A stretch of DNA of 64,000 nt from Gymnogyps californianus (GCF_018139145.2 NC_059500.1:27385437-27449436); one strand, 5' to 3'; shown: positions 1-12,751, counted from the first letter of the stretch. The notes: generated by a model from the letters alone, not told the origin. Program-made: numbers and translations.

Positions 1-620
1 CCAACTGTATCCTGGGCTGCATAAAAAGAAGCATGGCCAGCCCGTTGAGGGAGGTGATTCTGCCCCTCTACTCTGCTCTGGTGAGACCCCACCTGGAGTA
101 CTATGTCCAGCTCTGGAATCCTCAGTACAGCAAATGCATGGACCTGTTGGAGTGGGTCCAGAGGAGGGCCAAGAAACTGATGAGGGAGTTGGAACACCTC
201 TCTTATGAAGAAAGGCTGAGATAGTTGGCGTTGTTCAGCTTGGGGAAGAGAAGGCTCTGGGGAGGCCTTATTGTGGCCTTGCAGTGCTTAAAGGGGGCTT
301 ATAAGAAAGACGGGAATAAACTCTTTATCAGGGCCTGTTGCGATAGGACAAGGGGTAATGGTTTTATACTAAAAGAGGGTAGATTTAGACTAGATATAAG
401 GAATACATTTTTCATGATCAGGGTGGTGAAACACTGGATCAGGTTGCCCAGAGAAGCAATAGATGCCCCATCCCTAGAAACCTTCCAGGTCAGGCTGGAC
501 CGGGCTTTCAGCAACCTGATCTGATTGAAGACGTCCCTGCTCATTGCAGGGGAGGTGGACTAGATGAACTTTAAAGGTCCTTTCCAACCCAAACTATTCC
601 ATGATTCTATGATTCTATGA
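1..620 (+). mobile_element. CR1 LINE, 3' end (end of ORF2 plus 3' UTR)
   Basis: This is the 3' part of a chicken-repeat-1 non-LTR retrotransposon, cut by the window edge. One frame is open from base 3 to a TGA at 522-524 except for an in-frame TAG at 222-224. It encodes the region after the reverse transcriptase core, with the family-typical stretches ILGCIKRS (about 9-32), [12 protein letters not shown] and later RTRGNGF and RLPREAIDAPSLE. A short 3' UTR follows, ending in tandem copies of the ATTCTATG octamer at about 599-620, the hallmark CR1 terminus. CR1 ORF2 normally encodes an endonuclease and reverse transcriptase that copies the RNA into a genomic nick. This copy lacks everything upstream of the window and carries a stop, so it is not functional as seen. 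The frame is otherwise intact over about 520 bases, suggesting a moderately young insertion. Family assignment comes from protein-motif and 3'-end recognition. Confidence 0.93.
3..524 (+). pseudogene. CR1 ORF2 C-terminal remnant with one in-frame stop
   Basis: This is the coding part of the CR1 element at the window start: 73 codons to a TAG at 222-224, then 99 codons in the same frame to a TGA at 522-524. The first half corresponds to the segment after the reverse transcriptase palm, and the second half to the C-terminal region. No frameshift is needed to follow it. The stop removes the last 99 residues. The N-terminal endonuclease and catalytic RT motifs are outside the window or absent. 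I see no sign of host use. Confidence 0.85.
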
Positions 621-1447
621 TTTTCATTTTTGGTCTATTGCTACAATTCAAATGGCTGTATAGCTAGGAAAATCTGTGAAAATATGAGTTAAATTTCTAA
701 TTGATTCAAACAGATTAAGTGGACAATAATTCCTCTCTCTGCAGAAAAACACACAGCTGTCAAAAAGTAAAATCTATTTTAGTAGTTTGCTTCATGGGCA
801 ACTAGGACTTTTCTACTATTATGCTGTTGCTTACAAGTCTGAAACTAGACGTTGGTAATGATATCCAAGATCAAATGTCCTTTCCTATGCTATCTTCTTC
901 CTATTTCATTAAAGATTGCATGAGAGTTTGATCTGAAGGGCCAATAAAACTAACAAGTAGCAAAGAATTGTCATTACTTATTCAGTTACAGAAGAAAGAA
1001 ATGATGTGTTCTTTTGCTGCTTCAAAACCAAGAGGAATTTATGCCTATCGTCAACTGAATCCTTCCTGTAAAAGGACAACTGACTAAAACACCTGTGAGC
1101 TGCCTGGCCAGGTAACAGATATACAGCCGAACACCAACATGCCAGCTGACTAATATGCTTGCAGACTATGAGTGAGCATGCAGCTTTCCATATGTCAAGT
1201 GGGAGGAAGACATTGTAAAAGAAAAACAAACAAATAGGAAAAAACAAAAAACTGCAGGTGCTATCTAGACAAGCTACACTAATTGGTATAGAAACTCCTG
1301 TGGAAATGTCAGAAGGATAAGGTCTCCTTTGAGATTTTTGGTGATTCCGAGTTCTGTTGAGATTAAACATGCCACAAGAATAAATGTTCTTTGTATTCAT
1401 AAACTCCCACTGAAACCAAAAAGTTCAGAAAAGTTGAAGAAAAGTTA
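621..1447. other. Unique AT-rich spacer, no gene seen
   Basis: This stretch between the CR1 terminus and the homopurine array holds no recognisable gene. The minus-strand frame at 978-1400 has no family motif and runs toward the purine array. It is treated as a chance frame. Confidence 0.6.
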
Positions 1448-2094
1448 GAAAAGAAAAGAAAAGAGAAAAGAAAAGAAAAGAAAAGAAAAGAAAAGAAAAG
1501 AAAAGAAAAGAAAAGAAAAAAAAAAAAAAGAAAAGAAAAGAAAAAAGAAAAGAAAAGAAAAGAAAAAGAAAAGAAAAGAAAAGAAAAGAAAGAAAAGAAA
1601 AGAAAAGAAAAGAAAAGAGAAAAGAAAAGAAAAGAAAAGAAAAGAAAAGAAAAGAAAAGAAAAGAAAAGAGAAAAGAAAGGAAAAGAGAAAAGAGGGAAG
1701 GGAAGGGAAGGGAAGGGAAGGGAAGGGAAGGGAAGGGAAGGGAAGGGAAGGGAAGGGAAGGGAAAAGAGAAGAGAAGAGAAGAGAAGAGAAGAGAAGAGA
1801 AGAGAAGAGAAGAGAAGAGAAGAGAAGAGAGGAGAGGAGAGGAGAGGAGAGGAGAGGAGGGGAGGGGAGGGGAGGGGAGGGGAGGGGAGGGGAGGGGAGG
1901 GGAGGGGAGGGGAGGGGAAGGGAAGGGAAGGGAAGGGAAGGGAAGGGAAGGGAAGGGAAGGGAAGGGAAGGGAAGGGAAGGGAAGGGAAGGGAAGGGAAG
2001 GGAAGGGAAGGGAAGGGAAGGGAAGGGAAGGAAAGGAAAGGAAAGGAAAGGAAAGGAAAGGAAAGGAAAGGAAAGGAAAGGAAAGGAGAAAAGA
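1448..2094. repeat. Compound homopurine pentanucleotide array
   Basis: This is 647 consecutive A/G bases on the plus strand with no pyrimidine. The array is built of 5-base units in blocks: mostly AAAAG at about 1448-1690 with a pure-A patch near 1519-1529 and some AAAGA and AAAAAG slippage, then AAGGG to about 1763, AAGAG to about 1829, GAGAG to about 1857, GAGGG to about 1917, GAAGG to about 2030 and GAAAG to about 2085. From about 1692 on, each block differs from the next by one A/G transition and the 5-base register is kept. Such mirror-like homopurine tracts can form triplex (H-) DNA and block polymerases. The long minus-strand open frames here (1363-2168, reading Ser/Pro/Leu/Phe repeats) are artefacts of the repeat. 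Confidence 0.97.
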
Positions 2095-5000
2095 CAGGTT
2101 GAGATAGAAATCTGAGTAGCTGATACAAACATTGTAGTAATTGGAGTACAACAGTACAGTTTAGGCAAAAGTTAGAGGGATAGAAATCACTTGATTTTAG
2201 CTTGTGATTTGAATCAAAGATGCTGTGTCACCTGCGACATCAGTCCTCTGACAAGACAAAATTATGTATTCCCTGAAACAGTCTGTTATCTCTTGTGGAA
2301 AAACACTTGTTGGTTTTCTACAGTTTGCTGAATAAAGTAACAGATTGAGAGTCAACAAGAAGTAGTGGTGTCAATCAATTAGGAACATAGTGAGTGATGT
2401 TCCTGTCCTTATCTTGACCCGTGAGCTTTTTGTCATATTTTCTCCCCATGCCTTGTTGATGGAGCAGGAGTGATAGAGCCACTTCATGGGCACCTGGCAG
2501 CCAGCCAAGGTCAACCCACCACAACTTTAAATAACACAAGACAGTGGAAGAAAGGTTTCTGTTGCTCATTTCATTTGTAGAATTCTTACTGAAGACCAGC
2601 AGAATTCCACTACACTAGTGTAAGGACAAAATATGAAACAGCGTAGTCTAAAAGAGAGGATTTTGTTCCAGGTGATCACATACTGGTACTGCATACACGT
2701 TCACTTGTGGAGCATGTGACTGATTAATTTGGCAAAACATAAGTGCTCTGTGTCATTTTAGAGGTTTTAGACATCCACACAGGTATGGCAGATATGACAA
2801 AGGACTAATATGCCTCAGCCCTTCGTAGAGGTCAGCAGGATAATTAGACTAGCACTGAAAATAACATATATGTTTAAGCATCAGAATTGCTCTAAAGATG
2901 TAGACCCCACTAAGCAAGCTGTCTGTCATACAGGCCTCAATTTGGTGAAAGCTAGTAATTCTGCAACTTGTTGAGAATTTCTTGAAATTTATAACATTTT
3001 TCCCTTGTTTGGATCCAGCATGTGAAACAGGAATTTGTCATTCTCTGCTCTGTATACTTTTTACAAGCTTATATCCTGCCACTATTCTATTTATAGCACT
3101 TTTATTAATCTGATTCTACTCATGAGTTGCATGTATACTTTAAGACATTATAGAAGAAGAATTCATGCACCCTTTTAAGTCTGAAAATACATGCCTCAGC
3201 TTTCACAAGGTTTCCTGCTTTGCACGAAACCCTGCTGGGATATGGAAAACCAATATAAGCTCCAGTGTCTACTTCTCTCTGGTACTTTTATTTAGTCATG
3301 TATCAAGGACTTCAGAATGGCCTGTGGATTAGAGCACATCCTGTCTCGCACACTCTGTGCTGCTCAAACACTGAGAGTGAGTAGGTGGAGATGTAATTTT
3401 CATTAAAACACAAGCAATTTCCATTTCATCCAGAATATTCTAATGAAAATAAAAAACAAGTAAACCCTTGTCTTCAGAAATCTATTTCATAAAAAGACAG
3501 TAATATTACTATGAGTTATTCTTTCTCAATATTAAAGTACCTTGAAGGATTCGGGTGAGACAAAGAGACACAAAAATAGTCGACACTTGCACAGGAAAAA
3601 GCAGATTCAGAGGAATGGATCTGTTCCTCTCTAGGGTCCAGAGCAATTCAAGGTTTCAATAAAAGCAATTTGGAGGAATTTTATGGAAATAAAATTATTT
3701 CTACCATGAACTAATACCTGTGATAATTTTGGCAACAGACCTACTGAGCATTGTATTGCTTCTCATGTATTCACGGGTCATAAGCACAGGTGGTTGAAAC
3801 AAACCTGAAGCTGAAGCTGTTTTGAGCTGTTACCATTCTGCTGGAACACAACTAACCCAACCTGGCCTGTTTTGCTGAACTTGTACCAGAACAGAATCAA
3901 TCAATATCAATTGCAGCTGGATCTGAACTCGAACAGACATCAGAAATTTGACTGGTTCAGTTTCATGGCTGTTATCATCAGATACTGCATTTTCTAGCCA
4001 AGACAAACTTGCAATGACTGACAGAATCCTATAAAGTCCATATGATCTGGCCTGAGGTTTCTCTCCTTTAGGAAGCTATGCATGTTATTAATCAAACGCT
4101 AGTATCATTTGCAACACTGACAGTCTGTTTACCTCATTTAAAATGGTGTTGCTGTCAAGTAGAGCAGAATTTGGTCTAATGTGATTTAAGATACCACATT
4201 TCTGATGAATGAGAAAAGGTTTTCTGTAATCCATCATGCAAAACAAACTCCATTATGTGGAAACTATTGGAAGGCAAACAAGAGAAAAGCAAATGCTAGA
4301 AGAGAAAAAGAGTTTACCCAAAGTTTACAAAGCATAAAAAAGAATTCCTGAACTATTTTCTAAATATTGTATACAAATACAGCTTCAAATTTACACCCTA
4401 CGTCTTCTCATTGTAAAATAATGTAGTAGAGTCAGACAAGGCAGTGAAACATTATGGAAAAGAGGTGTTTACAGGTAAATATTTCTTTTAAAGAACAGTG
4501 TAAGTAACAAGACTAGAAAAAATGCAAAATTTAACCAGCATGTTAATAACCTTTGGTATAAACACAACCATACAAATTCCAATCCCCTTTTATGCACTGC
4601 AGGCATAATTGTTCATGCAAACATGTGCAGCCATATATCAAGCCCTTTAAAATGCATTTCACAGCAATTACATTTTCTTGGGGAAAAAAAAGCGCGATTG
4701 TATCTGTCAAACACACATATTTCACCTATTATGGTATAACTGGTGGTGTTTCATACACCTTTAGGCAAGAAAGGGATGACTATGATCACCCAACTTTTCT
4801 CCATAACTGCATACATGTCAAAGATCTTACCCACTTCTGTATCAAGCCTGTAACCTCTGGCTGAGGTAGAACTTCTCTTTCAGGATGGCAGCAAGTCATT
4901 CAGAAAGCTTCAATTTCTGGGTTTGGTAGTGTTAAGACTTGGAAACATAGATAAAGAATGGAGTTTGATTTATGTTCCTGTCTACTCTGGTTTTATACTT

Positions 5001-8000
5001 GCAACATCTGTCCTGGGTACTCACAAGTCATCAAAATGTTCCTTTCATATAATTAAAGTAGAAGAACCTTTGTCTTCTGTTTGTCAGGTTAAAAGATCAA
5101 TTTCTCTTAATTATTGTCTTATTACACCTTACTATTGACCACAGTATGTCACATTTGCTCAGTCTAAATCACTTGCCATAGATATCTCAGAAGTGTATTA
5201 TTGAGGACTGAACATGCTCATCTCATTCATAATTTTAATTAGGAATTCTGACATTTCACAGTTAAATTATAAAACGAAGAGTGAAAGCTAATCATAGCTA
5301 AGCATAAGCTCACATAAAACTCCTTCCTGACACAGGTTATTAGTAAGAACCGAACCAGGATAAAGTTTCTATTGATCTTAGAACAAAAGAAGCAGCATTA
5401 TAATGCTACTCAGCATTTTGGGGATGTTTCACATCCTCTGCTCTATAGCATGAAGCAAGGATGTTTTGTAGGTTACACTGTGCAGTCTGAAGCCGGTTCT
5501 GAGCCAAATTACACAATTAGAAATAATCAATTTCTAATGCACATAATCTATATTGACTTAGCTTTAGAAGGGAACAATCAGGGCAGTTTGCCCAAGACAT
5601 CAGGCTAAATGGTGAGAGAGGTGAGCCATAGACCAAGTAGTGCAAATCATCAGGATCCGTGCCTTGGTCTCTGTCAGGAACACATAAAACTAATGCTGGT
5701 TTTGACTGCACCACACTTTCTCTTAGGGAATACTACTTTACTTCAAGCCCCATTAGCTTCACTACAGTGATTTCAGTATCAAAATAAGTGAGTAAAGATA
5801 TCACCATCTAACGCTGTATACTGGATGCCTGAATCGTGTGGCTCCAAGAAAGAAAAATCTGTAAATATAGCTATTCTCAACCACTTTTTTTACAGATAAC
5901 TTTTCAATTGTTAAAAAAAAAAAGCCTATTCCTGAGAAAACACAATTAAAAGAATTGCATTAATTATATGTGTATCAACCATCAGTCCTAAGCAAAAAAC
6001 AGTAGTGTACAAATAACTCAGTGTATTTCTATGTAAAGCTGTGTTTATGAACTAAAGAAAGCTTCTTCCATTTTCATTGTATTCCTTGAATGCAAAAGCA
6101 AAGACTTCCATAAGCAAAGCACTGCCAAAATCTATTTCAAAATTGAGTGTTACAGTGGGTTCTTTCTGTATAATCTACCTTGAAAGCCAAAGTAGTCTTA
6201 TGCTAGTATTGAATATTACATACTCCTTTTATACACAATGTATGAGATACTCTGTCTTTAAGCTACTGAATCTTATAATAAATCATACTAATCATAGACT
6301 GTGTGCTGCAACTATAGTGTTTTTCTTGCTTCAGCAGCCTTCTTCCTGCATGTGCACACTGATAAAAAAACACACCACAGCCTATTGTCGCAGAGTGTTT
6401 TCTCCATAATTTCATTACTCTCAGGTAAATATCAAAACATTCAAATCTGGAGTAATGACAGTTTGATACCAAGCAAGTACTGAAAACCATTACTTTTTAA
6501 AAAATGCATTTTGTTAAAATTATCACTTTTATACTTTCTGATCTAAAAATAATTCATTTCCAGGTAGTAATCATGGAAAGGGCAGCTGCACTACTATCAT
6601 CTGTGGTGTTCTGGATTAGCCTTTGTGATTTCTAATAAGTATCTATATTTTTCTCTCTCAAAAGTCTATGCTGGTGAACTGACTTTCTGAATGAATACCT
6701 CTAAAACATTCCCTTATCCTTTTTTTTTTTAAAGTTTCTTTTAATGACAGTATTACTATATAGACCTACAATCCTTAAAAAAAAAGCTTTTGGAAGTTGC
6801 TGGAGATGCTTACCTGTTGAAATAATTACAAATTTTTATTGGAATAGTTATTGGATCTTATTCTGGTTTGGTCTGACTAGCAGTTATCTAAGGTGCTGTC
6901 AGTAACAAAAGCTCTCTTTGGTCTTAGCCTGTCAAAACTCAACCTCAGATTTCAATCAGGATAGAGAGATTATTCTACATAAAAACGGAGAAAACTGCTT
7001 TTTCAGTAGCTGGCCATGCTTGTATATAAAGCAAGCTTCATATACTGCCTCACAACTCATTAGGGAAAACATGGCCCGTGACCTGTATGATGGCTCAGAT
7101 GATGAACTTTACTGTGCCAGCTTGTGTCTCTCAATAGCAGCATGTTCTCATGTGTTTCCAAGTGGTGATATAATTTTTTATGAAGAGAGATATTTCCACT
7201 GATACTGTTACCTGGCTATTGTGCAAGATATGCAATTCAGCCCCCACTATTTCAGTGTAAAGGTCTGAAAGATATTAAAGAGATGATGCGCTGATTCAAA
7301 TGTTTACAACATGTTCTGACCATGATCATTCTTCACTCAGTTTTAGTAATTATTGCATGACCAGCATGGTGTCTTGGCACCTGGATGACACCAAATTCTG
7401 TACTGACATCACACACTCCCCAAGAAAATGTGGGATGTTCCACTGTAAGTGTCTTTTCATTCTTACACTAACAAATGTAAGAAAAAATTTAGCAATATCC
7501 ATTCTTGCAAATGCTCTGTCACTTCTATCATGGCTGCTCATTCATGTGATTGGCCTCAGCTGTTTGCATTGCTTCAGTAAAATGAACAAACTCACTAAGT
7601 GTTCAGGTCTTAGCAGAAGAGTTCACTCATGCTTTCCACCCAAAATAAATAATATGATAATGCAAAGTTGCTAACCATAACCTACTAGCATGTGGGATTT
7701 AAATACTGTGGGTAATTTCTCGTTGGAAAACAAAGCCCAAAGCAAATGTGGCAAAACACATTGTGATCAGTCATTTTTTACATGCTGTAGAAGCTCATAT
7801 GGTGGTAATGGATATATAGCATAGTAAAATCATTTTGCTGCACTTACTGGGTCATAAAACATGGTTAAAATTCAGTGTCTGAGGAAAAAAAAAAGAAATG
7901 CATCTGTAACGTACTAAAGATAGATTACAAAAAGCTAAGGCTTTGTATTGCTTCATCACTGACGGGGTTGAGTGCACTATATAAATGCTACTTTGATAGA

Positions 8001-10106
8001 TAAATAAAACAAAAAACTGTTAGAGCCATTTTTTTCCATCTGACTTCTTTATTATATAAAGTTTAACAGAAGACATGATCTTTAGAGGTAATGAAATATT
8101 TGCATGATGTTAGAAACAAATTTTTGAACCGTATTTTTTCATAGACTGAAAATACTGAGAGTAATTTTATTTTCTTTAAAGAATCAAATTCTATATTGGT
8201 TAAAATCTAGTGCAAAAATATGCATTTATTTTTTTTATTTCCTTATACTGGCTTTCTACTAAAATAGTTTATCAGTCTATATTAGGACCAAAGACACTGT
8301 GTCATCTTCTTATGAAATATGTTATAAAGAACAAGTTAGACTTTCTCATAGTGGAGTCAAAGCTCAAGTTTTCTGCTGTTCAACACATTTATCAACTGTT
8401 TATATACACCGACTAATATTTTTATGCTTTTCTTGCCTACTTCATATTACAACCACCAGACACTTTTAACAAGGTGATGTGTATGTTTATGGCATAGGAC
8501 ATGCGTACAATCTGAGGACCTGATCATGGTCACTCTTCAAGAGGGAGGTGGGACCAAGACGTCCCTTACTGCCAGAATTTCTGTCATTCTGTGAATAAAG
8601 GTGCTGATAGTGAGCATAGGAGCAAAATGAACACCTCAGTTTTTTTCTAGTGGTATTTCTCCCTCTGGGAGAAATAAAATTATTCAGTAGGATTTTCCTT
8701 AGCTTCAGTCCTGGTTTGTATTCATATTCCACAGATTATCCTCTTAATTACATAGTTGTGGAAGATCCAGATACATTAACAGTAATTGTTAGACTATTTT
8801 TATAAAGTGAGTCTAAAGCATACAAATTAAAATAGTCACACTCAGAGCTAAAATATAAAAGGGTTATATTATATCAGGAATGAACGGAAATGCAATGCAG
8901 TAGTGTGGCCAGGCAGAACAAGTCTATGAAACAGATAGGTGAAACCTGGATGCATAATAGATTATTTATTCATTTGCAGACCAAAACCAATTTACATAAT
9001 TATTGCCCCTCTAGTAAATTCGTTGAAAAAAGAAATATTACTTAACAGGATGACTAAGACTCACAAAAGGAATATGACTGTGGACACAGAAATGCAATGG
9101 CCACTGTACTTCTAATAACTTAGCCCAAAAAAGGAATTGGAATTAAAAAGCACTTAAAATTTTTGGCACAAATAGGACAGTAAAGATTGTAAGCGTCTTT
9201 AGTGGACCATCAGTAGAACAAGAATCACTTGCACACAAATATTGCCCCCAAATGTATTCACGTAAAGCAGATGACATACTGTCTACCTGAGTTTACAAAA
9301 TGAGCCAAAAACATCTGCAAGAGGTGTGAATTATTCTATTCAACCCTGTAGACCTCGCATGTCCAAGGATGTATATATGATGTTTTAAAAATGCCACAGA
9401 ACTGTCAGTTGTACTGTTGAGTGTACCATTTTACAGCAGTCAGGTAATCAACATTTTGTTTATGGCCCCACTAGTTTAGCTAGACCTTCCAACATTTCCT
9501 TACAATAAATATTTAATTGCTTTAAATGCTTCCTATTCCATGGAGCCAAGAAGCAGAATGTTGGGAGCTGGAACTTAATTCACATTTGCAGCCTATGAGT
9601 GGAGAACAGAGCACATAAAGGCCATTTGGATGGCTTGGAAAAAATATAATAGGCAAGGCCTGGCAAGGTGTGTGGGAGAAACTGGCAGTAAGCTGTTTTT
9701 TTCACAGTCAGATGTGATACAAAGTGATTTTGAGCCAAGAACGACCTGAGATTCAGTGTCAGAAGAGTACAGAGAGATTATATGGAGGATGTGATGAAAA
9801 AATGTTTCAATGTTATGTAAGTTTCAATACTTCAACTAATTTTTCTCTGAGTGGAAAGAAGAAATACATTTATTAGAACTTATTATGTTTTTGGAATACC
9901 ATTGCCATGTTTAATGCAAGGCTTAGTCCTAGTTTTCAGGTCACTTCTGAATTTCTTTGGCTACACTACGTAACTGAAACAGATGTCACAGAAACCTCAA
10001 AAAAAATTGAGATTTGTTTCCTGAGTTTATTGACAATTCCAAACTTTTGCAATATGCTAACCAACGTGGCATGCTGAAGCCCACTTATGATTAAATTGCA
10101 ACATAG
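2095..10106. other. 8 kb unique AT-rich region, no gene recognised
   Basis: No recognisable gene, transposon or RNA gene was found. Open frames of 60-124 codons occur (for example 4592-4864 plus, 6077-6409 plus, 6918-7202 plus, 7300-7674 plus). None has a family motif, a coherent composition or a matching neighbour, so I read them as chance frames. The segment at about 9540-9740 is slightly richer in purine-led, less AT-rich sequence, but I could not assign it to a repeat family. Confidence 0.55.
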
Positions 10107-10151
10107 ATTCAGTACTGAAATTACATATATAAATGTAATTCAGTGCTGAAT
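10107..10151. other. Near-perfect inverted repeat (hairpin)
   Basis: The left arm at 10107-10126 (ATTCAGTACTGAAATTACAT) pairs with the right arm at 10133-10151 (ATGTAATTCAGTGCTGAAT) around the 6-base loop ATATAA. There is one bulged A, and one position pairs as a G-U wobble in RNA. Each arm also contains a smaller palindrome (TTCAGTACTGAA, TTCAGTGCTGAA). It could be a cruciform-prone site, the core of a small inverted-repeat element, or a hairpin RNA. Nothing beside it, such as longer arms, a target duplication or a promoter, decides between these. Confidence 0.6.
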
Positions 10152-12149
10152 TACAAATATTATAATCTGTGTGAACATAAGAATAAAAACATACAGTAAA
10201 ATAATTAATAATATAGAACTTACAGCTAGTATTTCCAAGTAATTGCACTTTAGTAATAATGATGATGTGCTGCATATCTAAAATTTACTGATGTATACTG
10301 TTGCCATAGTTAAAATGGTCTGCTAGATTGCAGCTTGCATAGATTTTTTGAAGTTGCATTTGAATACGCTAATAAAAATCTGAATAGCCAGAAATTACTT
10401 GTAAAGCTATGTATGGAAAACCTTTGTCATTCCCACCAAAATGGCAACAAAACTCCAGCAAACAGAGAAACTAGTTTTCTTTAATCTTCATACTGTGGCT
10501 GCTCTCTAGCTGTGGAACTTGAAGATTTTTTTCCATTTCTAGGAAGACAGTCTCATTGGGATCTTGTCACTCTTTTGCAAGTACTTGTTCTGCTGCATTT
10601 TTCCTAGAAACAACATTTATCAGAAAAAACTTTGTGAATCATTTAGTCATTGCTACTAAGGAGAGGTAGATTAAAATCAAGACAGGAAAGACCTTTGAAA
10701 ATAAGATAATTCTGTATCTCTTATGTTCTCTGACACTTGCCTTTAATCCTGAAAGTTCTTTTTTTTTATGAAGATACACAGATCCTCTTCTGGATTTTAT
10801 AGTATAAAATCCCACTAAAGAACTTTGAGGGTATAATCACCCGGACAGACTAGATCTTCTCAACCATAAACTCTATTTCTTAGCCCACAATACAGTGCAG
10901 GATGGATAAAAATTAGGTTTAGAAGTGTAAAATGAAGAACATATAATTTAGCAACAGTATGCTTTTTTGCCCTATACCATGACAAATATTTTTCTCATTC
11001 TTATTCTGTTTGTCATATTACTAGCTTCCATAAATGCATCCTCAAAGATAGTGTCTAATTGAAGAAAAACAAAGTGTAGTAAGATCTCAAATTTTACAAT
11101 TTACAATTTTACAACACCCAGCTTTAGTGGATGAAAACATTTTCTTTTATGATGATCTAAAGAGACGAAATATGTTGATCTTTTATAGAGCTCAAACGAA
11201 TAAAGACTATCTCATGTAAAAAGTAGTTCTTATTTGAAGGCTGTGAATATATATGTAGAGAGAGTATGTGTTCTATTTGCCAAACAAAACTCCTGTTGAT
11301 TTCAACTTTTGCTGTTGTGATTCTTAGTATTTCTTAGAATTGGATTACATGTGAAAAAATCTGTTCTGTGAGGTAAGTTTCTTCTAGGATTACAACTAGC
11401 TTAGAGTATTTCTCAGAAGACATATAGATCTTGACAGTAAAATATGCTGAAGGGCCATTCCTTACCGTAATTTAATACTGCAATTTTAACACTGACAGGA
11501 CCACCATAAGTTGTCACCATAAGGAGACATCAGAACAAGAATATGATTAAGGATGTGGGCTACACACAAATTTACAGATAAAAATAAAATAGCTTTATAT
11601 GAAAGATCTGTCATAACTTATCTTGCCCTACCTTACAATTGAGTACATAAAATCATACCTAACACATATCAGGAAAGCTCCCAGACATCATCTTGCTTGT
11701 CTCAGTACCTTATTGAACCTCGTTGTGCCTTACAGCACATTTCAGTTCAGGAAGAAGAATGCCACACCAGAGAAATACATTTAATACTTTTTTTTTTTTT
11801 CTGATGAGAAAGTACAGATAAGAGTTTTAGCACATATCTGAGTGTTAATATTTTCCCCTGCTTATACAAGACTGAGTGTAGTTCTTTGTTTAGAGATGTT
11901 AAACACTTAACTAAGTGTCTCCATATCCCAAAGTTCTACACATATATTGAAGGCAACCCTTCAATACCTGCCTACCTTATAGTTTTATTCAGAAATACAA
12001 TTTCACAGTGTTTATGTTGTTACTTTAACTTCTCTTTTAGTCCACATACACTGTCAGATTTGGACTTTGCAATTATAAAAAAATGTTTACAAAGCTGCCA
12101 GAAAGTCTAAAATCTGCTTTCTTACATTTAACAGGGATGGATTAAGTAT
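10152..12149. other. Unique AT-rich spacer, no gene seen
   Basis: No gene or repeat is recognised apart from short homopolymer runs (A/T tracts, for example near 11788-11800). The plus frame at 11886-12110 has no recognisable features. Confidence 0.5.
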
Positions 12150-12410
12150 AAAGCTGTCCTGGTTTCAGCTAGGATAGAGTTAATTTTCTTCCTAGTAGCT
12201 GATATAGTGCAGTGTTTTGGATTTAGTAGGAAAATAATGTTGATAACACACCGATGTTTTTAGTTGTTGCTAAGTAGTGTTTATACTAAGTCAAGGATTT
12301 TTCAGCTTCTCATGGCCAGCCAGCAAGAAGGCTGGAGGGGCACAAGAAGATGGGAGGGACACAGCCAGGACAGCTGACCCAAACTGGCCAAAGAGCTATT
12401 CCATACCATA

Positions 12411-12433
12411 TGACATCATGCCCAGTATATAAA
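12411..12433 (+). promoter_or_regulatory. LTR A promoter: CRE-like site and TATA box
   Basis: TGACATCA lies 7 bases before TATATAAA, the layout expected of the U3 promoter of an LTR. The half-sites resemble the CREB/ATF site with its central CpG decayed to CpA. Whether it still drives transcription into the flanking DNA cannot be seen from sequence. Confidence 0.6.
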
Positions 12434-12614
12434 CTGAGGGAAGTTGGCCGGGAGGGGCAGATCGCTGCTCGTGAACTAACTGGGCATCAGTCAGCGAGTG
12501 GTGAGCAATTGCATTGTGCATCACTTGCTTTGTATAGTCTAATTCTTTCAGTATTACTATTGTCATATTATTATTATTATTATTATTATCATTATTTTCC
12601 TTCCTTTCTGTCCT

Positions 12615-12620
12615 ATTAAA
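12615..12620 (+). terminator. LTR A polyadenylation signal
   Basis: ATTAAA is the common variant of AATAAA. It sits downstream of the TATA box within the conserved block that reads into CTGTCTTTATCTCAACCCA, as expected near the end of the R region. The same motif is kept in the minus-strand copies B, D and E. Confidence 0.6.
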
Positions 12621-12751
12621 CTGTCTTTATCTCAACCCATGAGGTTTTTTTTTTTCTGATTCTCTCCCCCATCCCACTGGGGGGGGGGGGGCAGTGAGCG
12701 AGCAGCTGCGTGGTGCTTAGTTGCTGGCTGGGGTTAAACCACGACAAAAGC

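Larger units (their letters stand above)
12155..12746 (+). mobile_element. Solo LTR A, ERVL-like endogenous retrovirus, plus strand
   Basis: This is a 592-bp LTR beginning TGTCCTGGTTT and ending AAACCACGACA, which are imperfect inverted ends of the TG...CA form. It is flanked by a perfect 5-bp target duplication AAAGC (12150-12154 and 12747-12751). A 5-bp duplication and no internal genes point to a solo LTR of an ERVL-like (class III) avian element; class is inferred from duplication length and general resemblance. In order it holds a CRE-like TGACATCA (12411-12418), a TATA box TATATAAA (12426-12433), an ATT microsatellite (12566-12597), a poly(A) signal ATTAAA (12615-12620) and a G run (12679-12691). 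The open frame at 12350-12619 is repeat-derived and not a gene. Confidence 0.93.

Noticed and set aside
1363..2168. Three long minus-strand frames of 227-262 codons rich in Ser, Pro, Leu and Phe
   Set aside because: They are translations of the homopurine 5-mer array in all three frames. A stop-free repeat gives long frames in every phase, so this is not evidence of a gene.
7300..7674. Plus-strand frame of 124 codons with a hydrophobic stretch
   Set aside because: No family motif, no splice or promoter context and AT-rich surroundings; judged a chance frame.
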